The position numbers and the translations under genes were made by a program. A DNA stretch of 64,000 nucleotides. It comes from Callipepla californica brunnescens. Lineage: Eukaryota > Chordata > Aves > Galliformes > Odontophoridae. The stretch is taken from assembly GCA_023055505.1 (NCBI GenBank), contig JALIRH010000008.1, forward strand, positions 2,170,001-2,234,000, written 5' to 3'. The notes under the pieces were generated by a model that ran no database searches, was not told where the DNA came from, and saw only the letters and a program-made list of their open reading frames with translations. Shown one piece after another: positions 22,961 to 40,823 of this stretch. Position 1 is the stretch's first letter; the number at the start of each line of letters is the position of its first letter.

Positions 22961-25900
22961 TGAACGCTTGCTCTTTCAGGTTGTAAAAGACTGGCAGCTA
23001 AAAAGCAGCAGTATCCATTACTCTGTAAAACACGAATTGAAAGCCTCTGCTGAGCACAAGGAGTAATAACGTGAGCACTGTAAATTGAGCTAGAGACAGA
23101 GGTGGTTTGCTGTAGCAGAAAGAAGCCTTGGTCAGAGGAGGGGGTAAGAGCTGGTTTGTTCCCATCTCTAGCAGATGCCTCCCTCTTCTGAGGGACTTGA
23201 AAAATATGATGGAGAAGATTTTCAGTTGTGTAGGGACGTGAAAAAGTAGTTCAGCCTCTTAGTGAGGTAGTTCCATGCGAAATATTTCTCTTTCTGCAGC
23301 TGCTAACTACAGCATTGTTATCTAGGGAATTTCTGTGGTTTGCTTGTTAAAACTGACAAAAACAAGTAACTCCTGCCTTGCCCAGACACTGCTGTAGCTT
23401 ATATTTTTAGGAAACTGGTATCTCTGCATAGGAATATTGAGAAAAGAAGCTGAAAACTTGAGCTGTACTGCCTCTGTGAAGTTTATATTCCTATTTGTCG
23501 CGTTTTCCTCCGTGTTGTTCTATCATTTTGTTCCTGAAAATTTAATGTGGAGTGAAAGTAACAGAAGGACAGTTTTTGCTTCTATAGCTTATGTTCCCAG
23601 CTGAGCTTCAGCTGAACTGAATAATCTTAGAGCTTGATAATGGGGTGAGAACGTGGGGAAATCTTCTGAAGGATTAAAGCTGCAGTGAATGTGAGGTTTC
23701 CTCTCAGACAGAGAATCTCTGCAAGTAAGAGCAGAAAGGTAGGCACTGTGAGGTGAACAACTCTGGGTTGTATTTTATTCTCTATTTCACTTCATTTTTG
23801 AGAAATCACCACCTCAGGTTTCAGCACTGTGCAAGGCTGTTCGTTCTTGCTCACTAGTGCTTAAAAACAAGTCGGTGTGAGATGGAATGTCATTTCTGGT
23901 CCAACCTGCTCCCTGCAGCCTGCCTGCGTGAGCTGCCTGTTCTCCTGTGAAACTCAAAATGCAATGTGAAGTACATATTTACACCATTATTTTGATAACA
24001 GTCTTGGTGTAGATGCTGCACGCACTGCGGTGTGAAATGCTGGTTAAAATTGCTTTTCAATTTGTGATAGGGTGCTAAAAATAAAGTTAACAGTGGGAAA
24101 AAGTAAGGCCTCAATGTGTTAGGGCATGGAGAAGCTTGCACTTCTGTGGGGGATGTGATTAGGGAAGCAGCCAGGAGTTCCAGCTCTTCATTGTTCCACG
24201 TTGCTTTTATTTAAGTTTATATTTCAAGTTTCTTTCTGTTGTCTAAAAGGGATTTGATTTAATGAGAAAATAAATCCATGACCCAACAACCCAGCACAAA
24301 AACTGAGAGTAACTGCTGGACTCAAGCAGTGGTACTTTCAAAGAATTGAAGCCTGAGTCTGGACATGTGAGGTTAAGCATACCAAGCTCGATACTGTTGT
24401 GTTTCTTGGTGTGTTTTCCTTGCGGTTTGCACTATCTTCATCACAGCTGTGAGTTCTCTGAGCAGGGAGGTTCACTAGAGGCCCAATTACTTTGCACCTT
24501 GAAAATAAGCTACTGGTAGTGTTACTTTTTTTCTCTGATAGCACTACCCTGCACCAAAAGAAATACAAAGAATGGCCCAAACAGTTCTTCCTGTACCCAG
24601 TAAGCTACAAACCTGTTCTGTACTGGAAATTTAACTCATGTTCATAATGATGTCTCCTCGTTCAGGAAGAATAAGTGCTGCTTCCATTGTATGGGATAGT
24701 CTGATAGGGAAATGTATCGAGAGAGCTACAAAGAAATGCTGCCAGGGACTGGGGATGTTCTGCTCTGGGCCTTTATTTCAGGATTATTTTTATCTCCGTT
24801 TCTCTCTTCTGTGGGAACAAAGATTTACTGTACAGTATCATACTTTACTGTGGAATAGCCCTGGTAAAACTGGCTGCACTCAAGTGCTGCAGAAAATACC
24901 ATGAAGTGCTCACATGTGAATGGAATTGATAAAGTAATAAGCAGGTTTTGAAGTTCCTCAGTCATCTCTGAAATAATCTCTTCTTTGTGCGTTTGCATAC
25001 TGCAGCACTGACCTTGGTGCCTTATTTTCTGTCCAAGATTTACAAGTTCATCTTCGTTTTTTTCATTTAAACATGATGTTTTTATCCGTAGTGCTCCTAA
25101 ACCTAAACACTTCTCATCTTCTGATTACTTGTAATTAGTGAGCTCATTTTGGTAAGAAGAACAGCAGTTGTCATGAGCTCGTTCTGTTATTTGATTAATA
25201 TCTGCTGACATGAAACGTGCTGCTTGCCAAGGAAAGATTTAGTTGTGTGTTAGCTATTGGGTCTTTGTAATTGTTGTGATGGAATCTTAAACTTTGAGGC
25301 ATTTAAGATTAATTTTAAAATTAAATGTCATTTAAAAAGCAATTTCTCCTGCCTTTCTTCTCTTGGTTCTGGAGTCCTTGCCCTGTCCAAACCGCTGTAC
25401 GGGGAGAGCCTTTCTCTGAGTGAAGCAAAGGCCTTTTGGTGACTTGTAATCATCTGCCAGTCCTGTTGTGGTGTGTGTGTCACAAACATCGCTTTTGGGA
25501 TGGCTGAGGTGGGGAAGGAAGTGGTGCTGGCAATGCCAGCTCTGCGGCAGCCGTAGTGCTGTCCTCAGTGACCGCCTTGTGCCCTGAGAGGCAGCGAGCA
25601 CTAGTTCTTGCCTTAGTTAATACAGCAGCAAAATCTGCTCGTAGGAAAATGCATCCCCAAATGTTTGAGATCTTGACTGTTGAGTGCCAGTTTCAGTGCA
25701 CCGCAGCTGGTCACGAAGCGAGGATTTCGATTTGCCCGCAGTCACACCCCTGCAGCTCCACCTGGAGCAGCTGCCCCAGCAGAGCAGTGTGGCAGTGTGA
25801 GGTGGGGTGTTTTCGCAGCTCACAGCAGTGGTGTGTTGAAACTGAGGGCTTCTTTCACTGAGGCTGCTCCGTGAGCTTCTGCACGGCCACGCAGGTGCTT

Positions 25901-28900
25901 GCATTAATCCCAGCTTCTGTTTAAATATTTGAGGTTTCTTCTAAATCACTTTCCTGATTCAAAAAGAGACACGATGTGAAAGCGAATATGAATGTGTTGC
26001 TTTTTAATGGGAAGCCAGAAATTGGGGTACAGGCAGCCTTGTAGTGTGTGACCTGTTTCCTACAAAGCTTTGGCATCTCACTGATTTGAACTCCTGTGAG
26101 TGCACGAGTGTTCGTCACCAGCTTTGAATCTGGCAGGAGCTGTGTGTTGAGCTGATGGGAGATGCCGCAGCTCCAGCTGATGCAGGGGCTGCGCCAGAGC
26201 CCCAGGGTGCCTGCCTCTGCTCTGCCATCCTCCTGCTGGGTGCTGGTGCAGCCTGGAGAGCTGCCTGCCCCTGCTCTTGCTCAGGTCTTTTCTCTGCCTG
26301 TGTTCCTGGAACTCCTTGGTAAGTTAGCTGTGATGCTGCTCTGCGGTTTGACCAGTGTTAGGAACAAAGGTCTCGTGATACAGTAGTTCTGAGTGGCTGG
26401 TCTGGTCACACAGATGTTTGTACTGCTGTAACGGGGTAATGTAGGGCACAGTTGTGGGCAGGGCGGGACGCTAGTTGGTGTCAGCAGTTTCAGGTTGTGT
26501 TCAAGTTGTGACAGAATTTGATCTCAGCAGTCCTTTACTGACTTGCATTGGGGCTGGAGCTCACAGAGTTGTGTTTAAGTGGTGTGGTCGGGTCACACAT
26601 TCCAGCATTGTCCCCCTTCTCCAAACCAACATCACAGCTGACTTTGGAAATGCTTTCCTTTCTATTGAGGCAAATGTGTAAACAAACCTGCGCTTCTTTG
26701 TGGAGACTGATGGATTTCTATAACACAGGGAAAGTCACAGATTGACCAAATCTGCAAGTAGAACTGCAGGCTGTTCTGCTGTTAGTATAGCATGCTTGTT
26801 TTTGAATGTTTGTGTAGTTCCTAAATTACAGAGTTGGCTGACTGAAGCATGGGTTTAACTCCCATCAAACCCTGTTTCGCCACTTCTTTCTGCTAGTGGA
26901 TGGAAATGTTTTCCTCTCAGAAAATCTAGGGTTAGTAAATAAGTTTGATCTTTCTTCCTTCTGTTGAGCCTTGAGCACTATTGCTGTCAGGCATTCTGTA
27001 CACTGTGTTGGAAGTATTGACCTAAGCAGCTGCGTGCTGCTTTTGCTGGTGCTCTCTGGGCAGGTGATAGGAGGAAGGAGAGACACCGAGGGATCTTAGG
27101 CTTTGAACTGCCTCTCTCTGTGATGCCCTGCTGCGGGTTGTCACAGCCTGGCTGCTGGGTAATGCACTTCACAGGACTTGGTTGAGAACTGCTGGATATG
27201 GAGTTGAAGTTTCTTTACTGAAAAATGTGTTGGTAGAGAATATAAATGTATGTGCTTTTCTTGAACGCTACTTACTGGAGAAGTTTAAATGTGGCTGCGG
27301 AGCAGTACGCTTCCAGTCGTGTACAGACTGCAGTCTGACATTGCATTCACAACAGAAGCCCATGAAAGTTACTCCTGGAGGAGGTGGCCATGTAATTTTA
27401 GTTAAAAAAGCAAGTGTATTTCTAATTCATTTTTGTTAACCCCGTTGTGATTTCTGAACTCAGTGTTGAGTGAAAATGAAGCAATCCTGTTCTGTTAGTG
27501 ATTATCATGTAACCTTGTGAGCCAGGCCTGGCTCTTCTGGTGCTGAGCTAGCAATGTGAAGTGTCTCGAGAAAGTAAGAAAACAGTAGTTGTGCATAGCT
27601 GACTTTTCCTGTGCAGCCACAATCTTAAATCCATCTTTGAAGATAATGTTCTCATTTTCTTCCCTTGAGGAACAGTGAGTGTGGAGGAGTGACCTAGGGG
27701 ACTTAGGTTCTTTATGTTATACGAGGGATCTGGCATTAGTTACGCAGGGGTGCAGTTGTGTAAGCACCTGCAGTATTTGTCTTTCAGCAGTGCAGGAAGC
27801 GTTCCAGTATTTGATGGTCATTTGTGTAGGAGAATCTCTCCTCTGTGTTTGAAAGCAGACATTTCAGACAGAACTCAAAAAATGTGATGCAGACTTTGAA
27901 AAGCAGAGTTTTTTAATCATAAAGTAATTATAATGTTTGTTGCTAATTTAGGCTTGTTCCTCAGGAGGCAGCTTCTAGCCCAGGTGGTGGTAAGCAGGGC
28001 TTACCTGTTACTTCTCTACAGCAAACTGAGGCAGAAGCTGAATTTCTATACATGTGTGCTTGACTTCATGGCTGCTGAAGCAGATATCCATGGGAATAAT
28101 GCTGTAATTGGAACTTGTTTGTAATAGTTCAGCAGTGCTGTTTTCTTTCCCCGTTTCCGTAATTATTTTGGGTGCATTTGGTTGATGGGGATTTGTGCAT
28201 GTGTGTTTTTATGTTGTTTGTTTTGTTTGCTTTTATTTCAACTGTGATCCAGCAGCAAGTCAGCAGTCCTGCAGCAAAGCGTGGGTTGGAGTTGCTGTAG
28301 CAGGACCTGTAAGAGTTTGTAGCAGCATTGTGTGATTTGGTAAAGTTTGAGCTGTTCTCTCCAGTTCTGGTGCGTCCCTTCAGTGGGTACGCTGGAAAAT
28401 ACCTCCGTAGGTGCTGTTAGGGTCGTACTGTGAGGCAGCATGCCCCTGGACATTTGTTCTGGAACGTGGCTGTGCCCAGAATCCTGTCACATCCTGACGT
28501 TCCCCAGCCGTGATTAAAGTAGTGTAAAATCTTTTGGGAGAGAGAGGTAGAAAAAAATATTGTCATTATAGTTGATAAGTACTGGAGAAGTCTCATTGTT
28601 TGCTTTTAGTTGTGGCTTTTTTCTGAGCCTTCTTACAGTTTTTCACGTGATCACAGATGATAGTGTTGCTTTGCTTCCTGCTGCTGCTCCAGGGACTTCA
28701 GTTTCTTAGTCATGGAAATGTAATAGCTGTTCTGTCTGTATTTAGCCAGGAACCTGATGTGGCAGGCAGGGCTGCTTTGTCAGAAGTAACAGTGAGGAGA
28801 AGAGATTGTTGCAGAAATCTCCCACAAGAGCAAAGGAGCGCTTTTTCTTTGCTCTCAATGTTTGTTCTCATACAAAAGCTGTAAGAATTAGGGTAGGGAG

Positions 28901-31064
28901 AGGCTGGGGAAGGCCAGTCCTCCTAACAAGTTACAGTTTACTAATTTCCAAGTCTTAATGAAAAGCCTTTGATATTCTCAGCGTTGTGAAGGACTCTTGA
29001 TAGTCAACTAATGCATTAAATGTGCATTTTTCTATTCCCTGGTGTGAGCAGTACCAAGCTAGTATTAGGTTGTATGGACTTGATGAGAATCTGGGTGGGT
29101 GGTTTCTGCATCAGATCCCAGGTGCTGTGTCCATAGTTCATTTTCATCCTGTGAATGGTGAAGGCCTTCTGGTCCTTCCTTCCACTGCTCAGAAAGTTCT
29201 GCAGACTTTTGGTAGGATTTCCTTGACATTATTTCCCATTCTCTGGTGTTTGCTTTTTTTAAGTTGAGGACTTGAGTCTTTTATGAAGTTGCCTCTTGCC
29301 AGGAGCAGAGTATAAACAAATGGAAGCAAAACAGATTCTTCTGTATCGTACCTACATTGTAATTTCTTTCAGGAATCCAGAAAGCTTCTCGTCTAGTCTT
29401 CTGTGAGGTGAGAAGGAGAGATAATAACCTGGTGATTTTGGAGATTACATACCTAAATTAGCCCTTGGGTCAAGAGGGACCTAGATATACCGAAGGAAGG
29501 GGTCAGCAGAGCCTTGGGAGGCTGAGCAAGGAGGCAGGGTGTGCTCCTGGGGCTGACAGCAGCTCTGTACTGCCTGCAGCCCTAACCAGGGGGACCTGAA
29601 AGTGACAGTGAGTGCCAGCAGTGTGTTCTTATAAACAACGTGAGTTACAGTGTTCCTGCTAAAAATAATATGTAAAGAAGTACATGTTGCAGGAGATTGC
29701 AGGGAGTGACCCAAGCAGATGCAGCTGGATTTCTTTAATTTGCTTCCCATTATTAGGCTTAGTACAGCAAGTCCTGATAGAGAGCCCTGATATTTAAGGT
29801 TAGCAAATATGAGGGTGCTCTTTTGCTTGTAAATCCTTCCCTTTTCTGTTCTTACTGTTGGTCATCCTATGTTTTGTGACTTAAAAGTCAGATTTTGTTT
29901 CCTGACAAGTTGGTGGCTTCAGATTGTGACAGCGTGGGTATTCAGCATGAGAAAGAGATGGGTGGCATTTCAGTCAGCCTGGTGCTGTTGTATTGGTGAC
30001 TCACAGTAGGAAAGTCTGGGTTGTAAGATCAGTGCAACTCTCATCAAATGCCATGCAGGAGTCTGGACTAAAGAATTAATTATTTTTCCTCTATGAGCTA
30101 CTATTCTTTTAATTTTAAACACAAAACTATCAAACAGCAGCACGGAAATGATAGCAGCACACCAGGACTTGTGCATCTTGTAGCCAGGTTTTAGTGCAGC
30201 ATGGCAAACATGGAAGGTGCTCAGAATTTGAAGTGCAGGAGTCCCTTCTGGGGGTGAAGGAAGGGAGTTGTAGGATGTCATTCTTGTCAGAACAGTTTCC
30301 TTTATTGTGGCCAAGGTAACTGAAGCACTTTGTTTTTTCAAAGGTGTATTCAAATACTTCTGTATGTCTGTCTATTTTGGAATGAATCAGGGGTTCATTT
30401 TAAGCATCAGATGAGCTGTGCTCAAGATACTAGGTTATATGTTATGTACTTATCACTAGAAAAACAAAATTGGACGAAGGCATTGATCATATGTGAAACT
30501 TATGTGCTGCTAAGCTGACTCAGTTCTCAGAGATTCTCAGGTTGCAGAGCCCTCGTTCAGTCTGGCTCTAAGTTTCTTTCTCATAGCCCATCCTCCCTTG
30601 GGCTTCATTTCAAACTGTCTGTATGCTTTCTCTAATATAGAATATTAGAGTATAAGGGTTAGTGTTTGCATGTGGAACCTGAAAGGTGTGGGGCTTCTTT
30701 GGTCACTTCAGTACTGACACTTGTTCCTCCTGCAGAAAAGAAACTGAAATCAGAAGCTGCCACGTGCTTCCCTCTCATTTAAGGTGTCCAGAATTTAAAC
30801 CCTGTTTTAGGAAAGCTCTTAGCCTCAGGGCTAAGTTGGAAAAATGTGTATGTTTTTGCATGTTGTAGACCAGTGCACGCTTCTGTAATCACTATAGTGC
30901 GAGGTGCTTTTTGTCAAAAGTAGTGATGTTCAGTTAAGGAGCTCGAAGTCCAGGCAGGTCACAGAGCGTCTTGGAGGTGTGAATGTATTTTTAACTAGTT
31001 TGACATTGTTGCTGAGGATATGCAAGTGAGTTGATGGCTAACCAATGGGAAAGGCATCAGCTAG

Positions 31065-31715
31065 GCACAGACCTTTAAAGCCCATCAGGTTCCATCCCCT
31101 GCCATGGGCAGGGACACCTCCCACCTGGCCAGGCTGCCCAGGGCCCTGTCCATCATGGCAGGAGTAGGACAGGGAGTAATAGTTTTCAACTATCACTAGA
31201 CTCCCTGATAGAGAGTCTCTTCTCACCTTTAGGTACTGGAAGCTGCTACAAGGTCTCCCCAAAGCCTTCTAAGTCCTGCTCTCAACCCAGTTCCATAGGA
31301 GTGCTGTAGTCCTGGCTGCCTGTGGACTCTCCAGCAGCTGGGGAAGTGAGCTGAGCGCAGCACTGTGGGTGGGACCTCATGACAGCAGAGTAAAGGGGGG
31401 CAATCACCTCCCTTTCCCTGCTGGCTGTGCTGCTTTCAGTGCAGCCCAGGACTCATATTTGGCATTCATTCTGGGCTACGGGTGAATGTTGATAGCTTAG
31501 TTTCATCTTTTGTCTACCAGCACCCCCAAGTCTTTCTCCTCAGGGCTGCTCTCCTTCCATTCTGTGCCCAGCCTGTGCTCATGTTTGGGACCACCCTTAT
31601 CCCAGGGCAGCACCTTGCACCTGGCCTTGTTGGGCTGTTGAGTGCCCACACGTGGGCTCTGCAGGTGGCTGTGGCCAGCAGCCCTTCCCTCCAGTGTGCT
31701 GATCGAAAATATTCA
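31065..31715 (-). repeat. CR1 LINE fragment, antisense, about 650 bases
   Basis: The plus strand carries successive reverse-complement CR1 blocks. These are CCCTGCCATGGGCAGGGACA then CCTCCCACCTGGCC, CTCCCTGATAGAGAGTCTCT, AAGGTCTCCCCAAAGCCTTC, GACCTCATGACAGCAGAGTA, CACCCCCAAGTCTTTCTCCT then CAGGGCTGCTCTC, and CACCTTGCACCTGGCCTTG. It reaches further into the 3' part of ORF2 than the other copies in the window but is heavily decayed. Open frames over it on either strand are relics. Confidence 0.88.
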
Positions 31716-32189
31716 GAAGGCCATTTATTTACACTGGGTGAAAATAATCCTTTTTCTGTCAAACCACCCATGTGGTGATGGTGTGTGCTCAGAAAAGGCC
31801 TGCAGGTCTGCCAGGCTTGTTCTTCTCAGCCATTAACCAGGGTGGCTTGCTCTGCTTCTATGGAGTAGACACTAAAGTTGTGTGTGTCTCTTTTTGGTTC
31901 CTAAAACATGAAACATTGTGCTAATGATGGCAAGATGAGTCAAGAATATGTTCTTCCATGAGATTATTTTCTGTTGGGAAAGAAGTTCCCGGGTGAGGAA
32001 AAGGGCTGACTGGTGGGATCTGGGAAGCGGTCTCCCAGATATAAGCTGAGTGTTCTGGAATGGGAGAGGCACAGAGCTACCACTGCTGTTCTCCAGAGCT
32101 GCGATGCACATTTCTTCCAAAAGACAAAAGAAAGGAGAATGTCTTCCCTGCTTTTTGTTTTGATGCTGTGTGCTCCTTCCTGTCAAAAA

Positions 32190-32592
32190 GATCACCTCTC
32201 CTGCAAGGACAGGCTGAGAGAGCTGGAGTTCTTTAGACTGAAGAAGAGAAGGATCCAAGGGACCTGCAGGGGGCCTACAGGAAAGATGGGGAGGGACTTC
32301 TCATAAGGGCAGGTAGCAACAGGATGAGGGGAAATGGCTTTAAAGTGAAAGAGGGCAGATTTAGACTAGGTATTAGAAAGAAACTCTTTCCTGTGAGGGT
32401 GGTGATGCACTGGAGTAGGATGCCCAGAGAGGTTTTGGGTTCCCCCTCCCTGGAAGCACGCAGGGCCAGGCTGTGTGGGACTGTGAGCAACCTGGGCTAG
32501 AGGGAGGTGTCCGTGCATACAGCAGGGATGGAACCAGCAGATCTTAAAGGTCCCTTCCAACCCAAACCATTCTGTTGCTCTGTGATTCCATG
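32190..32592 (+). repeat. CR1 LINE fragment, sense
   Basis: The recognisable 3' block includes GGACAGGCTGAGAGAGCTGG, GAAGAAGAGAAGGATCCAAG, GGCAGATTTAGACTAGGTAT, CCTGTGAGGGTGGTGATGCA, and TAAAGGTCCCTTCCAACCC, then CATTCTGTTGCTCTGTGATT as the tail. It is 5'-truncated and moderately diverged. Confidence 0.9.
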
Positions 32593-33639
32593 TTAAGGAA
32601 AAAAGGAGTCTGTTGGTGGACTGAAGTTAAAACCAAGTGCAATTAATTTGCTTAAAATGGGAAGTGTTGCTACTCTGGATTGCACTTTGTTTTCTACTTG
32701 ATGTGCAGCAGGAACTTCAGTTTTCTGAAGTCCAGCCAGTTTTGAGCTGATACAGAAGAGGTAAAGTAGAACCTGCTGAGGCATTCCTTGGTGTTGGCAA
32801 AAGACGGTTGAAGAGGCTGATAACAGTGAACTGGTATATCTGTCTGACTGGAGCAGCAGTTCTTAGGGATAAATGTTAGTTTCATCTGATAACTGAATAT
32901 GTACCAGAAAGACTTTGTTTTTAAAACTTCTTTGGAAGCTTCACTTGGTGTGCAAATATACACCTGCACACTTACAGACATGAAGCAGGTAAAGGTTACT
33001 GGAGCATGAGGATATTACACAGATAAGTGTGATATTCAGGACGCTGTAAGAACACAATTATGAGCAGCTGGATTAAACCTTTCTGTGTGCTCATGGGTTG
33101 GAGAGAGATGAAAGCATAACAAGAACTTCAAGCCTTTGTTATGTTCATCTTGTATCATCTCCCTTATTTCATCCCATCTTATCCTGGTGTGAGCTCAGTG
33201 AGGAGGGTCTGTGGCTGTGAGGAGGTGTAGTTAACATAGACTGATAATGTTTTTAAACTTCCTGCTGCTGTTTGGATGTTTGCACTGATGTAAGGCAGTG
33301 GGTATCTGCTTGCAGTAGTTTTGGGTGTCCTGTGTAGAACAGCATGTGTAACTAACAATTTATCTGCGTGTGGAATTGTTATTGCTTCCTGGAGGATAGA
33401 TCTGTTTTCTGAAGGATCAACTTATTGCTCTTCCCAAAAAGGTATTTTTATGTGGTGCTTCCTTGTGAGTGGCTGATTGAAGTGTCCTCAGAAGCCGCAG
33501 CATGCGTGTTTACCAGCATCCCTGCTTCTTGACATTTCTGTATTGCCTACAGGGGAATATGGATACTATGTGGACTTGAAACTATACTTTTTTTTTCCTT
33601 CTGATTAAAGACATCTTTTAGACTTGGGAGATTGCAGGT

Positions 33640-33640
<1 letters not shown>

Positions 33641-33672
<32 letters not shown>
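33641..33672. repeat. T32 homopolymer run
   Basis: Thirty-two consecutive T on the plus strand (A on the minus strand). It could be a plain mononucleotide repeat or the poly(A) tail of something retroposed on the minus strand. No parent gene or flanking target-site duplication could be recognised. Length will vary between individuals and sequencing runs. Confidence 0.9.
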
Positions 33673-34334
33673 CTGACTTCCTTTTCCTGAGAGTTGAAAG
33701 ACAATCTGGGATAGTGTTAGGGTACTTGGCATGCTCCCTGTGTGAAAGGTTCTGCAGCCTTTTTCTTGTTCCAGGTGAGCTTAATATTTCACTCATTGTT
33801 TGGTTACTTGGTCTGTCTCCAAATGATGTCTGTGTCCTCTTAATGCTGCCTGATACTGAGCAGCTCTCAGACAAATCTGCAAGCTCATTCATTTATTTGA
33901 AAGCTGCTCTTTGTTTCCAGTTCCATAGGGTGGTCCAAGGAAAGATGCTATTCCTGCCAGGGGTCTTACATTGCCTTACCTCATACAAAGAAGCATTTTA
34001 GTTCAGACCTCTGTCTCGGATGGTGACCTGAGTTACAGCTGTGTGTGTGTGTCATGAGTGGATGACTTCTGGGTCTGCAGGTGAATCCCTGCCCCGTGCC
34101 AGCAAGCTGGGATTTGGAGGGAACCTGCTCCTCCTGGTTCAGTAACACCTCCTGAAAAGGAAAAACCATGTGCTGTTTCATAGCATCCTTTTAGCATTTC
34201 TATCTTGGCTTTGTTTTTCTGTGTTAAAAAATGGAATCATTTTGCAGTTACCAAAATAGGGGAAAAAAAAAAAAGATGAAGCCCAACAACTGAAATAACT
34301 TCACAGCTGTTTCAGATTGAGGGTATGTGCAGTT

Positions 34335-34575
34335 TAGAATCACAGAGGTTGGAAAAGATCTCTAAGACCATCTGGCCCAGATGCCCTCTAACCAGTATTT
34401 GCCACTAAGCCATGTCCCTTAGCACAGCATCTACGCATTTCTTGAACACCTCCAGGGGAGCTGACTCCCCCAGCTCCCTGGCAGCCCATTCCAGAGCCTG
34501 CCTGCTCTGTTGGTGAAGAAATGTTTCTTAGTATCCACCCTGAACCTTCCCTGGCACAACTTGAGGCCATTCCAT
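34335..34575 (-). repeat. CR1 LINE fragment, antisense
   Basis: The plus strand begins with the inverted tail (GAATCACAGAGGTTGGAAAA), continues ATCTCTAAGACCATCTGGCC, CATTTCTTGAACACCTCCAG and GGCAGCCCATTCCAGAGCCT, and ends near CTTGAGGCCATTCCATGAG. It is 5'-truncated. Confidence 0.85.
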
Positions 34576-35369
34576 GAGTAAGAAAACAATTTCATGGATT
34601 TAAAAGCAGATTTCAGCTTCTTGTTTTAGATTCTACCCATTCTTTTTCTATCCTTTCTCACGTGCAGTCTCACTCAGTATGAGCACTTCAGCCTTTGTGC
34701 GGAGGAGGACTTGTCAGCATTGTTTTTATATTTTCATCAGTTTGTTTTGGTTTAGAATTCTTTCCCAGCTCCAGTTCGGGCAGTGGTGTGCCGGCTGAAA
34801 GTGGAGTTTGGAGTTTCACTGGTTCCCAGTGTCAGTGCAAAGTGTGAAGTTCGTGCTTACGTTAAAGTCAACATGTTGTAGCTCTCAGCTGTGAGGAGGC
34901 TACTGTGATGTCATTTCATGAAGTTGCAGTATGAAAAATCACTTCTTAGACTAATTTCTTTTTCCCATTTTCCCTGTAGCACTCATTTTCTTAATGTTCT
35001 TTTTTTGTTTTCTTGGTAAATGTTAGAAATTATGTAATTCATTTACTTTGCAGTAAAGAAGTTGAAAGTGTACCCTGAGGCAAACTGTGATCTGTACTGT
35101 ATTTGTTGTAGGTTATGTGAAGGAAGATTTTCTTTTCAGATCCTAGAGTAAGGATTTGGAGCAGCCCTGTAAAGCTTTTTTTCCTCCTTATCAACTTAAG
35201 TTGTACACCCTGTCTGCAGGGGCTCACCGTGGCTGGCCTGTATCAGCCTTACTGAGGGCATTCTTGTTTGGTTTTGGTTAAGCAGTGGTAATGCAAACTT
35301 GACAGCGACCTGTTGCAGTCGGGTTCCTCTCGATACTTCCACAAAGGAGTTACTGTAGGTTAAGGTTAG

Positions 35370-40823
<5,454 letters not shown>

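Noticed and set aside
31482..31836. Frames of 64-98 codons on both strands
   Set aside because: They fall in the decayed CR1 copy at 31065-31715 and its flank.
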